A stretch of 8,698 bases of DNA from Candidatus Zixiibacteriota bacterium (GCA_030631455.1 DAOVLC010000041.1:1-8698); one strand, 5' to 3'; shown: positions 1-7,246, counted from the first letter of the stretch. A program made the numbers and translations. Notes: generated by a model from the letters alone, not told the origin.

Positions 1-429
1 CACCGCAAATGCTATCAGCACGGCAAGAACCGCACCCGAAGCGCCGATCACAGGAGTGATCGAACTCGGAGTCATGATCACCGTGAAGATGCCCGCAGCA
101 ATGCCGGTTAAGAAATAGAACTTCAGGAATCTCCGCGTTCCCCATAAACGCTCGATCTCGGAACCGAACATCCAGAGCATCAGCATATTGAACAGGACAT
201 GCCAGAAGCTGTGTGGGTTGTGAAGAAACATATAGGTAACAACCTGGTAGACAAGCGGGCCCGTTAGAACATCGTTGGGAGTCAGGCCGAAATAGGTGAT
301 CAGATAACCGGAGCGATCAAGCAGCTCGATCACAAAGACCACGAGGTTTGCAATCAGAAGCCATTTGATCCCGGTCGGCAGACGCGTGTCGAATCCTATT
401 CTGAATTGATTTGGCGCGTGATGTCTCAT
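1..429 (-). CDS. Rhomboid-family intramembrane serine protease, N-terminal 143 residues (runs off the left edge)
   Basis: Translating the minus strand from the ATG at 429 gives an uninterrupted frame to the window edge. Rhomboids are polytopic membrane proteases that cleave transmembrane segments of their substrates using a Ser-His dyad. Visible here are a short basic cytosolic N-terminus (1-22), TM1 (about 23-37, KWLLIANLVVFVIELL), the family-typical FGL and TYMFLH stretches (47-70), the H73/H77/N81 signature in HSFWHVLFNM, a hydrophobic segment at 104-119, and the nucleophile motif GASGAV with Ser131. The catalytic His in a later helix is beyond the edge, so activity cannot be judged. No Shine-Dalgarno lies directly before the ATG. 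A better one 35 bp upstream serves a six-codon in-frame ORF that ends in TAA, so the gene cannot start further upstream in this frame. The identification is firm; substrate and topology downstream are unknown. Confidence 0.9.
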   Translation of the reverse strand, partial: MRHHAPNQFRIGFDTRLPTGIKWLLIANLVVFVIELLDRSGYLITYFGLTPNDVLTGPLVYQVVTYMFLHNPHSFWHVLFNMLMLWMFGSEIERLWGTRRFLKFYFLTGIAAGIFTVIMTPSSITPVIGASGAVLAVLIAFAV

Positions 430-435
430 AGTTGT

Positions 436-456
436 TTATATCGGCGCAATATGCAT
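436..456 (-). promoter_or_regulatory. Six-codon leader ORF with a strong ribosome binding site ahead of the rhomboid gene
   Basis: AGGAG at 468-464 is followed, after 7 nt, by ATG CAT ATT GCG CCG ATA TAA (456-436). This encodes MHIAPI and ends 6 nt before the rhomboid ATG at 429, in the same frame. The best ribosome binding site in the region therefore belongs to a mini-ORF and not to the protease. Translation of the protease could depend on re-initiation or coupling. Alternatively the mini-ORF is accidental and the protease is translated from an AT-rich, SD-less leader. The six residues show no amino-acid bias that would indicate an attenuator. Confidence 0.35.
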
Positions 457-471
457 TAATGTACTCCTACA

Positions 472-500
472 AATATACACTTTTTTGCAGGTGGGAACAA
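472..500 (-). promoter_or_regulatory. Candidate promoter for the rhomboid gene
   Basis: On the minus strand TTGTTC (500-495) lies 17 bp before TATATT (477-472). The predicted start is near 465. It would place the transcript start inside the AGGAG of the leader ORF, so this promoter and that ribosome binding site could not be used together. The -10 hexamer is one base from TATAAT and the -35 matches only TTG. The same -10 recurs at three other gene starts in the window. Confidence 0.4.
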
Positions 501-534
501 ATCAAATATGCGCCCGGGACGGCTGCGTTCGCTA

Positions 535-945
535 TTAAAGCTCCTGAGCTACCCGCCTTATGCAGATGTCCTGGAGCACCGTAAGGCCGGCCTTATGGGC
601 TTCATCCGTAGCTTCGTCGTGTCTTACGCCCTCCTGAAGCCACAATATGCCTGCTCCGACAGCAATAGCGGCCTTTGCAATTTCGGGAATCGCCTCGCTC
701 TTTCGGAAGACATCGACGATATCGATTTTCTCCGGTATCGCTGCAAGATCAGAATAGGAAACCTCACCGAGGATTTCCCTCTGACCGGGATTGACCGGAA
801 TTACCCGGTAGCCGCGCTCCTGCAAGAATCTTGCAACCCTGTTGGAGTCGCGGTCTTCCTTGTTCGAAAGACCGACGACCGCAATAGTCTTCGATTCTTC
901 AAGGATTTCCTTGATTCTTTGCATCGAAGGGTTGGAAAATGACAA
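535..945 (-). CDS. CoA-binding Rossmann-fold protein (CoA_binding_2 / YccU-like)
   Basis: This small single-domain protein is about 136 aa, the usual size for the family. It matches the CoA-binding domain also found at the N-terminus of succinyl-CoA and acyl-CoA synthetases. Stand-alone members bind CoA or a related nucleotide, and their role is not established. The dinucleotide-type loop TIAVVGLSNKEDRDSNRV (20-37), the strand-turn YRVIPVNPGQREILGE (46-61), IDIVDVFR and LWLQEGVRHDEA are all family-typical. The end CIRRVAQEL replaces the usual longer tail after the conserved Cys. The start is ambiguous. TTG at 945 lies 3 nt after the thioredoxin stop and has a GGGG-type SD (CTGGGGTAGAGT). ATG at 924 has no visible SD. 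I prefer TTG. It probably forms an operon with the thioredoxin and DUF885 genes. Confidence 0.87.
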   Translation of the reverse strand: MSFSNPSMQRIKEILEESKTIAVVGLSNKEDRDSNRVARFLQERGYRVIPVNPGQREILGEVSYSDLAAIPEKIDIVDVFRKSEAIPEIAKAAIAVGAGILWLQEGVRHDEATDEAHKAGLTVLQDICIRRVAQEL

Positions 946-948
946 ACT

Positions 949-1269
949 CTACCCCAGGACCTTCGCCAGCCTGTCTTCGACTATCTTCTTCGGCACTGCT
1001 CCGATGATCTGATCGACAACTTCGCCATTCTTAAAGATAAGCAACGCGGGAATGGCCATGATTCCATACTTGGTAGCTATGTTGTTGTTGTTCTGAACGT
1101 CAACCTTCGCGACCTTCAACTTGTCTTCGTAATCTTTGCCCAACTCCTCGACAATCGGGCCGATCATCCTGCACGGGGCACACCATTCGGCCCAGAAATC
1201 CACCAGAACAGGGATCTCTGACTTCAAAACTTCTTCCTCAAACGTAGTGTCCGTCACTGCCAGGGTCAT
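949..1269 (-). CDS. trxA: Thioredoxin
   Basis: This is a classic 106-aa thioredoxin, a cytosolic dithiol reductant for ribonucleotide reductase, peroxiredoxins and other disulfide targets. The active site is W29-C30-A31-P32-C33, so the usual Gly of WCGPC is Ala, a variant found in several bacterial lineages. The buried acid is D24 and the cis-proline is P74 in GIMAIPALLIF, with Ala where Thr is most common after it. FKNGE and the end RLAKVLG are typical. Residues 60-63 are four consecutive Asn encoded by four identical AAC codons. The ATG at 1269 is fixed by a perfect AGGAGG (1279-1274). The gene sits 22 bp after the DUF885 stop and 3 bp before the next start, so co-transcription is likely. 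The symbol is given by homology; other thioredoxin paralogues may exist elsewhere. Confidence 0.95.
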   Translation of the reverse strand: MTLAVTDTTFEEEVLKSEIPVLVDFWAEWCAPCRMIGPIVEELGKDYEDKLKVAKVDVQNNNNIATKYGIMAIPALLIFKNGEVVDQIIGAVPKKIVEDRLAKVLG

Positions 1270-1273
1270 ATTG

Positions 1274-1279
1274 CCTCCT
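1274..1279 (-). promoter_or_regulatory. Strong Shine-Dalgarno of the thioredoxin gene
   Basis: The minus strand reads AGGAGG, 4 nt before the ATG at 1269. It lies entirely within the 22-bp gap after the DUF885 stop at 1294-1292. It is the best ribosome binding site in the window and suggests thioredoxin is made in excess of its operon partners. Confidence 0.85.
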
Positions 1280-1291
1280 CTAACCGTTGTC

Positions 1292-2926
1292 CTACTTCAA
1301 CATCTCTTCCGATACCAGCCCGACGGGAATAGTCCCGTATGAGAGAAGCTGGTCGTGAAAGCTCTTCAGGTTGAAGTTATCCTCTGACTTGTTCTTGTAT
1401 TCATCCAGTATTTTCATAATTGCCAACTTACCCATTATATAACTCATCGGTTGTGTCGGACTTTGCGTATATCTTTTCACTTCAGATATGGCGTTAACCT
1501 CTTCAAGCCCTGCCACATCAATAAGCATCCTCACTGCCTCCTGGAAATTCATCCTTCCGCAGTGAAGCTCCACGTCTATTACAACCCTGCATGCCCGCCA
1601 AAGTTCGTCCTTCAGTTGAAAAAGGCGCGATTTCAGATCATAGAATCCCTGCTCAAACATCATCTCTTCACAGTAGAGCGCCCACCCCTCCGAGAAAAGC
1701 GAAGTGCGAAATGCCATCCGGATCTTCGAGTTGACGCGGTTCGAGTGGAGGAGTTGCAGATGGTGTCCTGGATATGCCTCATGGACCGATGTCAATACTA
1801 TGGCTGCCTTCGAGTGGCCTGCCAGCTGCTCTTCCTGTTGCTCGGCGGGAAGATTCTGATCCACCGCAGTCACCCAGAATATTCCCTCCCGCGATTCCTC
1901 GAACGGCGCAGGCGCGACGTAAGCAGCGTATGGAACCCGTCCGGTTTTGAACTGCGGCGTTTCCGCAACGGTCAACGATTCGCCTTCGGGAATCGTGACT
2001 ATGTCTTTCTCGGTAACAAAGCGCCTGGCTCGCTCGATCTCTTTGCGATAGAACTCAAGGAGCTCGTCCGCCGATGGCGTTTCCTGCTTGAAATCGGCAA
2101 CGAGTTCAGCCCATGACTTATTCGGATCGATCTGAGCTGCCGCCTTCTGCAACGCGGATTTTGTATCTTCTATACATTTTTTACCGATCTCGACAAGGTC
2201 GCCGGTGCTGTATGGCAGCATGTACCCGTTCTTGACGAGGTAGTTGAACACTTCTTCGCCAAGGCGATACTCTCCATTGCTCTCCGGCATTATTTCGTTC
2301 TGAAGGAAACTTGTATAGCCTTGCAGAGCCATGACAGCCGCACTGCTGGCCGCTGATACATCATTGGCAAGGCCGGGCACTTTCGAAGCATACATCGGAA
2401 TCAACCCCGCGAAGAAACCCATGCCGGATTGGGCAACTTCCATACCCATCCTCGTCCATGCCGCAGGTACACCCTCGCTGGCCTTAAGATTAGCCTTACC
2501 CTCCTCCAGAACTCTCGGAACTTCCCGGAGCCGTGCGAGAACAGACTCCATTCTCGCTTCGAGAGGTGCGAATTCTCGCATCAGCAACATGTATATCGAC
2601 CAGAGACAGACATCAGGTCCAACAGTAGCATCTCGTTCCGCCCTGCGATAGTTGTTCTCCATCTGAATCGTGATATCAAGATGATTCTTGAGAATCCTCA
2701 GATCGAGTTTCTCACTGTCGTCCAGAAGATCGGGAGAGGCCTCGAACTGAGACAGTTCCGACACGAAACGCTCGTAGGATTTGATTGTCTCTCTGCGACT
2801 TTCGGGATCGAGCTTTTCGAGCTTATCGTCGTGGTCGTGTATGCCGTTGCTTGTAGCAGAACTCGGGTTTGTCTCCCACCAGCAATCGAGAATTTCATCA
2901 GACTTTCTCACGAAATCGCTATTCAT
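1292..2926 (-). CDS. DUF885-family putative zinc metallopeptidase, about 544 aa
   Basis: The protein belongs to the DUF885 family of predicted gluzincin-like peptidases, of which few members have been characterised. The diagnostic motif is HEAYPGHH (382-389), with the two His and Glu expected to bind metal and activate water. It is followed by the second signature EGWALYCEE (413-421), whose Glu is the likely third ligand, and by the C-terminal QPMSYIMGK block. Length is normal for the family. No signal peptide or lipobox is visible, although many DUF885 proteins are exported, so a cytosolic peptidase is likely here. The start is debatable. The frame is open to TTG at 2986 (564 aa), but ATG at 2926 is preceded by GGTGG with 4-nt spacing. 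A candidate promoter at 2986-2957 also favours the ATG. The substrate is unknown. The next gene, thioredoxin, follows after 22 bp. Confidence 0.85.
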   Translation of the reverse strand: MNSDFVRKSDEILDCWWETNPSSATSNGIHDHDDKLEKLDPESRRETIKSYERFVSELSQFEASPDLLDDSEKLDLRILKNHLDITIQMENNYRRAERDATVGPDVCLWSIYMLLMREFAPLEARMESVLARLREVPRVLEEGKANLKASEGVPAAWTRMGMEVAQSGMGFFAGLIPMYASKVPGLANDVSAASSAAVMALQGYTSFLQNEIMPESNGEYRLGEEVFNYLVKNGYMLPYSTGDLVEIGKKCIEDTKSALQKAAAQIDPNKSWAELVADFKQETPSADELLEFYRKEIERARRFVTEKDIVTIPEGESLTVAETPQFKTGRVPYAAYVAPAPFEESREGIFWVTAVDQNLPAEQQEEQLAGHSKAAIVLTSVHEAYPGHHLQLLHSNRVNSKIRMAFRTSLFSEGWALYCEEMMFEQGFYDLKSRLFQLKDELWRACRVVIDVELHCGRMNFQEAVRMLIDVAGLEEVNAISEVKRYTQSPTQPMSYIMGKLAIMKILDEYKNKSEDNFNLKSFHDQLLSYGTIPVGLVSEEMLK

Positions 2927-2956
2927 GTAACCACCAGCAAGTAATGTTGTTAGTCG

Positions 2957-2986
2957 AATATAGCTGGGTGATCGGTCGATCAACAA
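2957..2986 (-). promoter_or_regulatory. Candidate promoter of the DUF885-thioredoxin-CoA-binding operon
   Basis: TTGTTG (2986-2981) lies 18 bp before TATATT (2962-2957) on the minus strand. It falls in the 65-bp gap between the activase stop and the DUF885 ATG. The predicted start near 2950 would leave a 24-nt leader before ATG 2926. The promoter starts inside the longer TTG-initiated reading frame, which argues for the shorter protein. A palindrome occupies the spacer and touches the -35. Confidence 0.4.
2969..2982. repeat. 14-bp inverted repeat, operator-like
   Basis: TGATCG and CGATCA are perfect inverted 6-bp arms around a 2-bp centre. The repeat lies inside the candidate promoter between its -35 and -10, a classic operator position. 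No T-run follows on either strand and the 2-nt loop is too tight for a good hairpin, so it is unlikely to be a terminator. At 6 bp per arm it could also be chance. Confidence 0.35.
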
Positions 2987-2991
2987 CTACA

Positions 2992-5900
2992 TTAAGGGAC
3001 AAGTAGCCTTTCTCGACGGTTTTCTTCGAACTGACGCGCCTGCAACAAGAATGCCTCCAGACGGATCTCTTCGTTCTTGTCCTCGAGTCCTTCATATGCA
3101 ATATTAAGCCACGGTAAGCCATCGCAATGCTCGTGCACTTTCTTTGACATTGCAGACACTATCGTTCCCGGCATACAATTAAACGGCAGCGTGTTAATAA
3201 CGCCACATGCCCCCCTGTGATAGTAGTCGATGGCTTTGCCGATCGTGAGAATCGCTTCCCCCAAGAGCGAGACATCAAGAAAAGGCTCCGCCAGTTCAAT
3301 CAGCCTTTCGACCGGCGCCTCGTGCGCAATCGGAACATCAGGGAGCAGCACTTCCGCAAGTCGTTTCTCGTCCTTTTTCTGAATCCTGTCTCTGATGAAA
3401 CCGTCCAGGAATTCCCTGAGGTTCCCGTCCCGTTTGGAGTAGAGCTTGTAACAGAAGTTTGTATAGAGAACCCATTCGGACATTGGAGCAAGCCACACTT
3501 CCGCACCGAGGTTTTCGAGACGCTCGACCAGGTAATTGTTCGAGAACCGGTTCGATCGGAGGAATATCTCACCGACCACCGCAACAACAGGCTTCCTCAT
3601 GCTGCCGTTAGTCGAAAGCCTCTTGAAATCGGTCAACGCGGAGAATAGCACCTGCCGCAGATCCTCCTCGCTCCTAATGGCGTCCGCGAGTCGTTGCAGG
3701 TATCTCCTGTATAATCTGTCGCTCGCATCGCCGTCCTTGACATACGGCTTGAACCGCCTCAAGACTTTGAACATCAGGTCTGTCGCGACCACTGCGTTCC
3801 AGGCCACACGTTTGAAGTTGCCATCTACGAACGGAAAATCATCGTACGAATTCTCCGAGTCGGGAGAATAGATAGGGACATCTGCGTATCCAATCTTGTC
3901 GAGAAGGCTTCTCTGCAGCAGATGGTATTGGCCAAACCTGCACGGCCCACCGGCCGACGGCATGAAGAAAGCTGAACGTTCCTGATCGAACCCGGGTTCT
4001 CTGACCTTTCGAATAATGTCGCCGGTCGTCACCTGGCATGGGAAACATTCCTTACCGTCAGTGAATTTCTTTCCCCAACCGAGGCTCTCGCCGTCAGGTT
4101 CCGGAAGCGCTTCGGCCTCACCCCCACATGCTTCGATTGCCGCCGCAAATCCGATCGCGTGGTCGGACATATACGGGACATACACTTTCTTGCTGAATCC
4201 GTTAAACTGTCTCGGCACTTCAGTTTTCACCAGCTTCTGATTCGGTCGATACGATTTCAGACTGTCGAGAAACGCCTCGAGACGCGTTATAGCTCCTGCA
4301 TCCGCAGAATGCTCGTCGATTTCGATTTGCAGGAACGGCTTGCCCTCCATCTGCCTTGAGAAGAAATGCATAATGAACGAATCAGGACCGCAGCCAAAAT
4401 TGGTAATATAGACCGCATACAGGTTGGGGTGTTTTCGTATGAAATCAGCAGCGGCAAGTATCCGTTGCCCATATCGCCAATACATGTTGCGATTAGCGAT
4501 GTCCGGCATATACTCCGACAGCGGCAGGAAATCCATTGGAATAACTCTGACATTAAGCTCTCGCAACTTCTTCGGGATTTCGAGCGAAAGCTTATTGTCG
4601 CACCCGTTGTATGGCCTGGATATGACACAGACCGCCTTCTCTCCCGGTTCGAGCGAATCAAGGAATTCTCGTCCGGCAGCCTGAGTCGCAGAGTAGAATT
4701 CTGACTGGGATGTATAGGCGGCCCGAACCGCCTCATTGTATTCGGATTCCGTCAGGTCAAGAATGTTCATAAGCGGAGAGAGATTCTCTCGCAAATACTC
4801 TTCGTCCATTCTGAGATCGACAGGAAATGACAAGAGCCTGGAGTTGCATTCGGATAGATCGATGTTTGCCTTGATGTTATATGGGATTGCCTGCACGTAG
4901 GGACAAACGTAGCTGTTCGCGTGAGGCGCCCCGTCATCGCGCACGTTAATCACACTCGGAAGGAATACATAGTCCACTTGTTTCTTGACCAGATCCATTA
5001 TGTGCCCGAAAACCACCTTGATCGGAAAGCAGGATTCTGCCGAGAAATGCTCCAGGCTGTCTTCGAGAATTTTCTGGTTCGTCGGCGAAGAGAGGATAGT
5101 CTTAAAACCGAGCGACCGGAAGAATCCTGACCAGAGCGGATACAACTCGTACATCAGCAATACGCGCGGAAAACCGATCGTGACATTCTTCCTTTTCTCG
5201 ATATCCGCCCGCTTTGCCACAGAGTAGAGAAGCTTGTTGCGATGCTTGTAGAGATCGGTGCCGGCCGCTACTTTCTTCGACTTATCGACGTCGTATTTCT
5301 CACACCGAGAGCCATAGTGAAGCGGAGCCTCGCCCTCTATTACCACGCGCCGGATTTCACACATGTTGGGGCAGTCCTCGCATACGAAGCTCTCGACTCT
5401 GTATTTCCTTTTGGTGAGGTCGAAGCCTTTGAACTTGCTTTCAGGCGTCTCGATTTCATCTCTCGCGATCATGGCCGCACCGATTGCGCCTGTAACATCG
5501 TGATGAGGCGGAACCGTGACGGGATGACCGGTCACTTTCTCGAACGCTGCGACGACAGCCTTATTCCAGGCAACACCACCCTGAAAGAACACGTGCTTTC
5601 CAACGCGGCGATCCTGGACGACCTTCGTGAGGTAGTTGTTGACGATTGAGTACGCGAGCCCTGCGATCAGATCGTCCTTCTTGGCGCCGGATTGCTGATG
5701 AGCCACGAGGTCCGATTCCATAAAGACGGTGCAGCGCTCGCCACAACCGACCGGGGACTCGGCCTTGAGCGCTCTGTCTCCGAACTCTTCCTCGATATTG
5801 ATATCGAGCTTCTCAGCCTGCTCCTGTAAGAACGACCCGGTGCCGGCAGCGCAGACCTTGTTCATCTCGAAATCGATAACAACGCCGTTGTCAATGGAGA

Positions 5901-7188
5901 TGTATTTCGAATCCTGACCACCGATCTCGAAGATCGTGTCGACTTTCCGGTCAATCGCTATCGCTGCCGTTGCCTGCGCGGTTATTTCGTTACGAACCAC
6001 GTCGGCGCCTACGAAATCGCCGGTGAGGTAACGCCCTGAGCCGGTCGAGCCGCAGGCGGCAATCTTAATCCGGCCGTCGAGTTCGTCCCCGACCTCTTTC
6101 AGCCCCTTAGTCACCGCTACGAGCGGCCTCCCGACGGTCATGAGATAGCGCCTTGCGAGTACGTTATTGTCTTTGTCGATGACGACAACGTTCGTCGACA
6201 ACGATCCAACGTCTATTCCAAGATAACCGACAGTCGTGCCTTCAGGTATCTCCGATTTCTTCGAAGTGACATCATAGAACTTGCAATCGGGAAACTCATA
6301 AGCCAGCTTCTCGGCTCCGCTCGCTTTCGTAACGTGGATCTTAGTCTGAGAAAGATCAGCACCAAGATCAAAGATAGATGTTCTATCGAGCTGGGATGCA
6401 TAGAGGGCCGCTCCGTATGCGGGCATATGCTTGTGGAGTTCGGGAATGCTGAGTTCCCCGGATTCAAGGCCGAGTATGTCCTCGAAAGCCTTTATCATTC
6501 CGATGTTCGCGGCAACTCCGCCCTGGAAGCTGATCGGCTTTATGAATTTCTTTCCGGTCGCAATCGCGGACTTGAAATTCCTGGCAACTGCGTAGCAAAG
6601 ACCGGCTACTATGTCATAATCGGGCGCTGCTATCTGCTGCAGATGTATCATGTCTGATTTTGCGAAGACCGAGCATCGCCCCGCAATCCTCGGAGGATGT
6701 TCCGACTTCACGGCGAGTTGCCCGAATTCTTCCTCGATCGAAAGATCCAGTCTCGAAGCCTGCTGATCGAGAAACGAGCCGGTACCGGCTGCGCAGAGCG
6801 AATTCATTGCGAGGTCTTCGAGGAGCAGCTTGCCCGATGCATGATCGAGTTTAACGCAGATCAGCTTCGAATCCTCTCCGCCCATTTCGATTACCGTCCG
6901 GACATCAGGAAGTACGCGTCCGTTGGCACGCATGCTTGCCAATACCTCGTTCAGGAAATCTCCACCAAGCCTCCCCTGCACCATCCGGCCACCCGAGCCG
7001 GTCGAGCAGATTCCCGCGAACTCCTCGATGCGGTATTTCAGTCTGATTTCGTCGAGCACTTTTTGCAGGTGAACCAGAGGCTGGCCCAATACACGACCGT
7101 AATAAGTGTAGACTACCTCTCCGGATGGGTCTACTACGACCGCCTTCAAGGCAACAGAACCAATGTCAAGACCCAAGAAATACCGCAA
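2992..7188 (-). CDS. Giant single-chain acyl-CoA dehydratase activase-like protein (two BadF/BcrA-type ATPase domains + DUF2229 + 2-hydroxyacyl-CoA dehydratase-like units)
   Basis: This 1398-aa protein belongs to the large fused members of the 2-hydroxyacyl-CoA dehydratase activator / benzoyl-CoA reductase family. In related systems ATP hydrolysis by an ASKHA-fold [4Fe-4S] activator drives one low-potential electron into an iron-sulfur partner. Domain 1 (1-267) has GLDIGS, STGSGG, EMGGEDSK and FQGGVA motifs, with cluster cysteines C132 (LCAAGTGSF) and C172 (GRCSVF). Domain 2 (320-580) repeats this with GIDVGS, GSTGSG, EIGGQDSK, C446 and C486. A linker holds C603-x2-C606-x3-C610 and C629. DUF2229/HgdD-like unit A (668-978) has C720, C762 and C933. 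Unit B (1000-1385) has C1048 (with C1051), C1083 and C1338. The start is TTG 7188 with AGGGG 7 nt upstream; an in-frame TGA at 7206-7204 excludes a longer protein. It should be cytosolic and oxygen-sensitive. Its electron acceptor or substrate is not evident, and no separate dehydratase subunit is encoded next to it. Confidence 0.92.
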   Translation of the reverse strand: MRYFLGLDIGSVALKAVVVDPSGEVVYTYYGRVLGQPLVHLQKVLDEIRLKYRIEEFAGICSTGSGGRMVQGRLGGDFLNEVLASMRANGRVLPDVRTVIEMGGEDSKLICVKLDHASGKLLLEDLAMNSLCAAGTGSFLDQQASRLDLSIEEEFGQLAVKSEHPPRIAGRCSVFAKSDMIHLQQIAAPDYDIVAGLCYAVARNFKSAIATGKKFIKPISFQGGVAANIGMIKAFEDILGLESGELSIPELHKHMPAYGAALYASQLDRTSIFDLGADLSQTKIHVTKASGAEKLAYEFPDCKFYDVTSKKSEIPEGTTVGYLGIDVGSLSTNVVVIDKDNNVLARRYLMTVGRPLVAVTKGLKEVGDELDGRIKIAACGSTGSGRYLTGDFVGADVVRNEITAQATAAIAIDRKVDTIFEIGGQDSKYISIDNGVVIDFEMNKVCAAGTGSFLQEQAEKLDINIEEEFGDRALKAESPVGCGERCTVFMESDLVAHQQSGAKKDDLIAGLAYSIVNNYLTKVVQDRRVGKHVFFQGGVAWNKAVVAAFEKVTGHPVTVPPHHDVTGAIGAAMIARDEIETPESKFKGFDLTKRKYRVESFVCEDCPNMCEIRRVVIEGEAPLHYGSRCEKYDVDKSKKVAAGTDLYKHRNKLLYSVAKRADIEKRKNVTIGFPRVLLMYELYPLWSGFFRSLGFKTILSSPTNQKILEDSLEHFSAESCFPIKVVFGHIMDLVKKQVDYVFLPSVINVRDDGAPHANSYVCPYVQAIPYNIKANIDLSECNSRLLSFPVDLRMDEEYLRENLSPLMNILDLTESEYNEAVRAAYTSQSEFYSATQAAGREFLDSLEPGEKAVCVISRPYNGCDNKLSLEIPKKLRELNVRVIPMDFLPLSEYMPDIANRNMYWRYGQRILAAADFIRKHPNLYAVYITNFGCGPDSFIMHFFSRQMEGKPFLQIEIDEHSADAGAITRLEAFLDSLKSYRPNQKLVKTEVPRQFNGFSKKVYVPYMSDHAIGFAAAIEACGGEAEALPEPDGESLGWGKKFTDGKECFPCQVTTGDIIRKVREPGFDQERSAFFMPSAGGPCRFGQYHLLQRSLLDKIGYADVPIYSPDSENSYDDFPFVDGNFKRVAWNAVVATDLMFKVLRRFKPYVKDGDASDRLYRRYLQRLADAIRSEEDLRQVLFSALTDFKRLSTNGSMRKPVVAVVGEIFLRSNRFSNNYLVERLENLGAEVWLAPMSEWVLYTNFCYKLYSKRDGNLREFLDGFIRDRIQKKDEKRLAEVLLPDVPIAHEAPVERLIELAEPFLDVSLLGEAILTIGKAIDYYHRGACGVINTLPFNCMPGTIVSAMSKKVHEHCDGLPWLNIAYEGLEDKNEEIRLEAFLLQARQFEENRRERLLVP

Positions 7189-7195
7189 TGGAAAT

Positions 7196-7205
7196 CCCCT
7201 TCCTC
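7196..7205 (-). promoter_or_regulatory. Ribosome binding site that fixes the TTG start of the activase-like gene
   Basis: The minus strand reads GAGGAAGGGG, ending 7 nt before TTG at 7188. The frame upstream is closed by TGA at 7206-7204. The residues that follow (MRYFLGLDIGS) are exactly the phosphate-binding start expected of this fold, so a non-ATG start is well supported. Confidence 0.75.
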
Positions 7206-7218
7206 AAAGTAAAGCTAC

Positions 7219-7246
7219 AATATATACGTCCTTGAATCGTAAGCAA
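7219..7246 (-). promoter_or_regulatory. Candidate promoter of the activase-like gene
   Basis: TTGCTT (7246-7241) is followed after 16 bp by TATATT (7224-7219) on the minus strand. The predicted start near 7212 gives a 24-nt leader that contains the purine-rich ribosome binding site. It lies about 50 bp from, and back-to-back with, the promoter for the plus-strand sensor gene. Confidence 0.45.

Noticed and set aside
520..548. Short GC-rich inverted repeats after the CoA-binding gene (CCCGGG, GCTCAGGAGC) as a terminator
   Set aside because: The stems are only 3-4 bp and are not followed by a T-run.
508..942. Plus-strand open frame of 144 codons
   Set aside because: It lies exactly antisense to the CoA-binding gene, has no recognisable motif and no SD, and the minus-strand protein matches a known family along its length.
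1451..2116. Plus-strand open frame of 221 codons antisense to the DUF885 gene
   Set aside because: Its sequence is rich in Arg/Leu/Cys without domain motifs, as expected for the complement of a coding strand; the minus strand carries the HEAYPGHH and EGWALY signatures.
2969..2982. Inverted repeat as a terminator for the activase gene
   Set aside because: The 2-nt loop is too small and no T-run follows in the direction of transcription.
2927..2986. Extension of the DUF885 protein to the TTG at 2986
   Set aside because: The extra 20 residues show no signal peptide or conserved block, the TTG lacks a clear SD, and the segment overlaps the candidate promoter. It is kept only as an alternative start.
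6697..7212. Plus-strand open frame of 171 codons opposite the first activase domain
   Set aside because: It is fully antisense to a strongly conserved ATPase domain and would also overlap the minus-strand promoter; no motif supports it.
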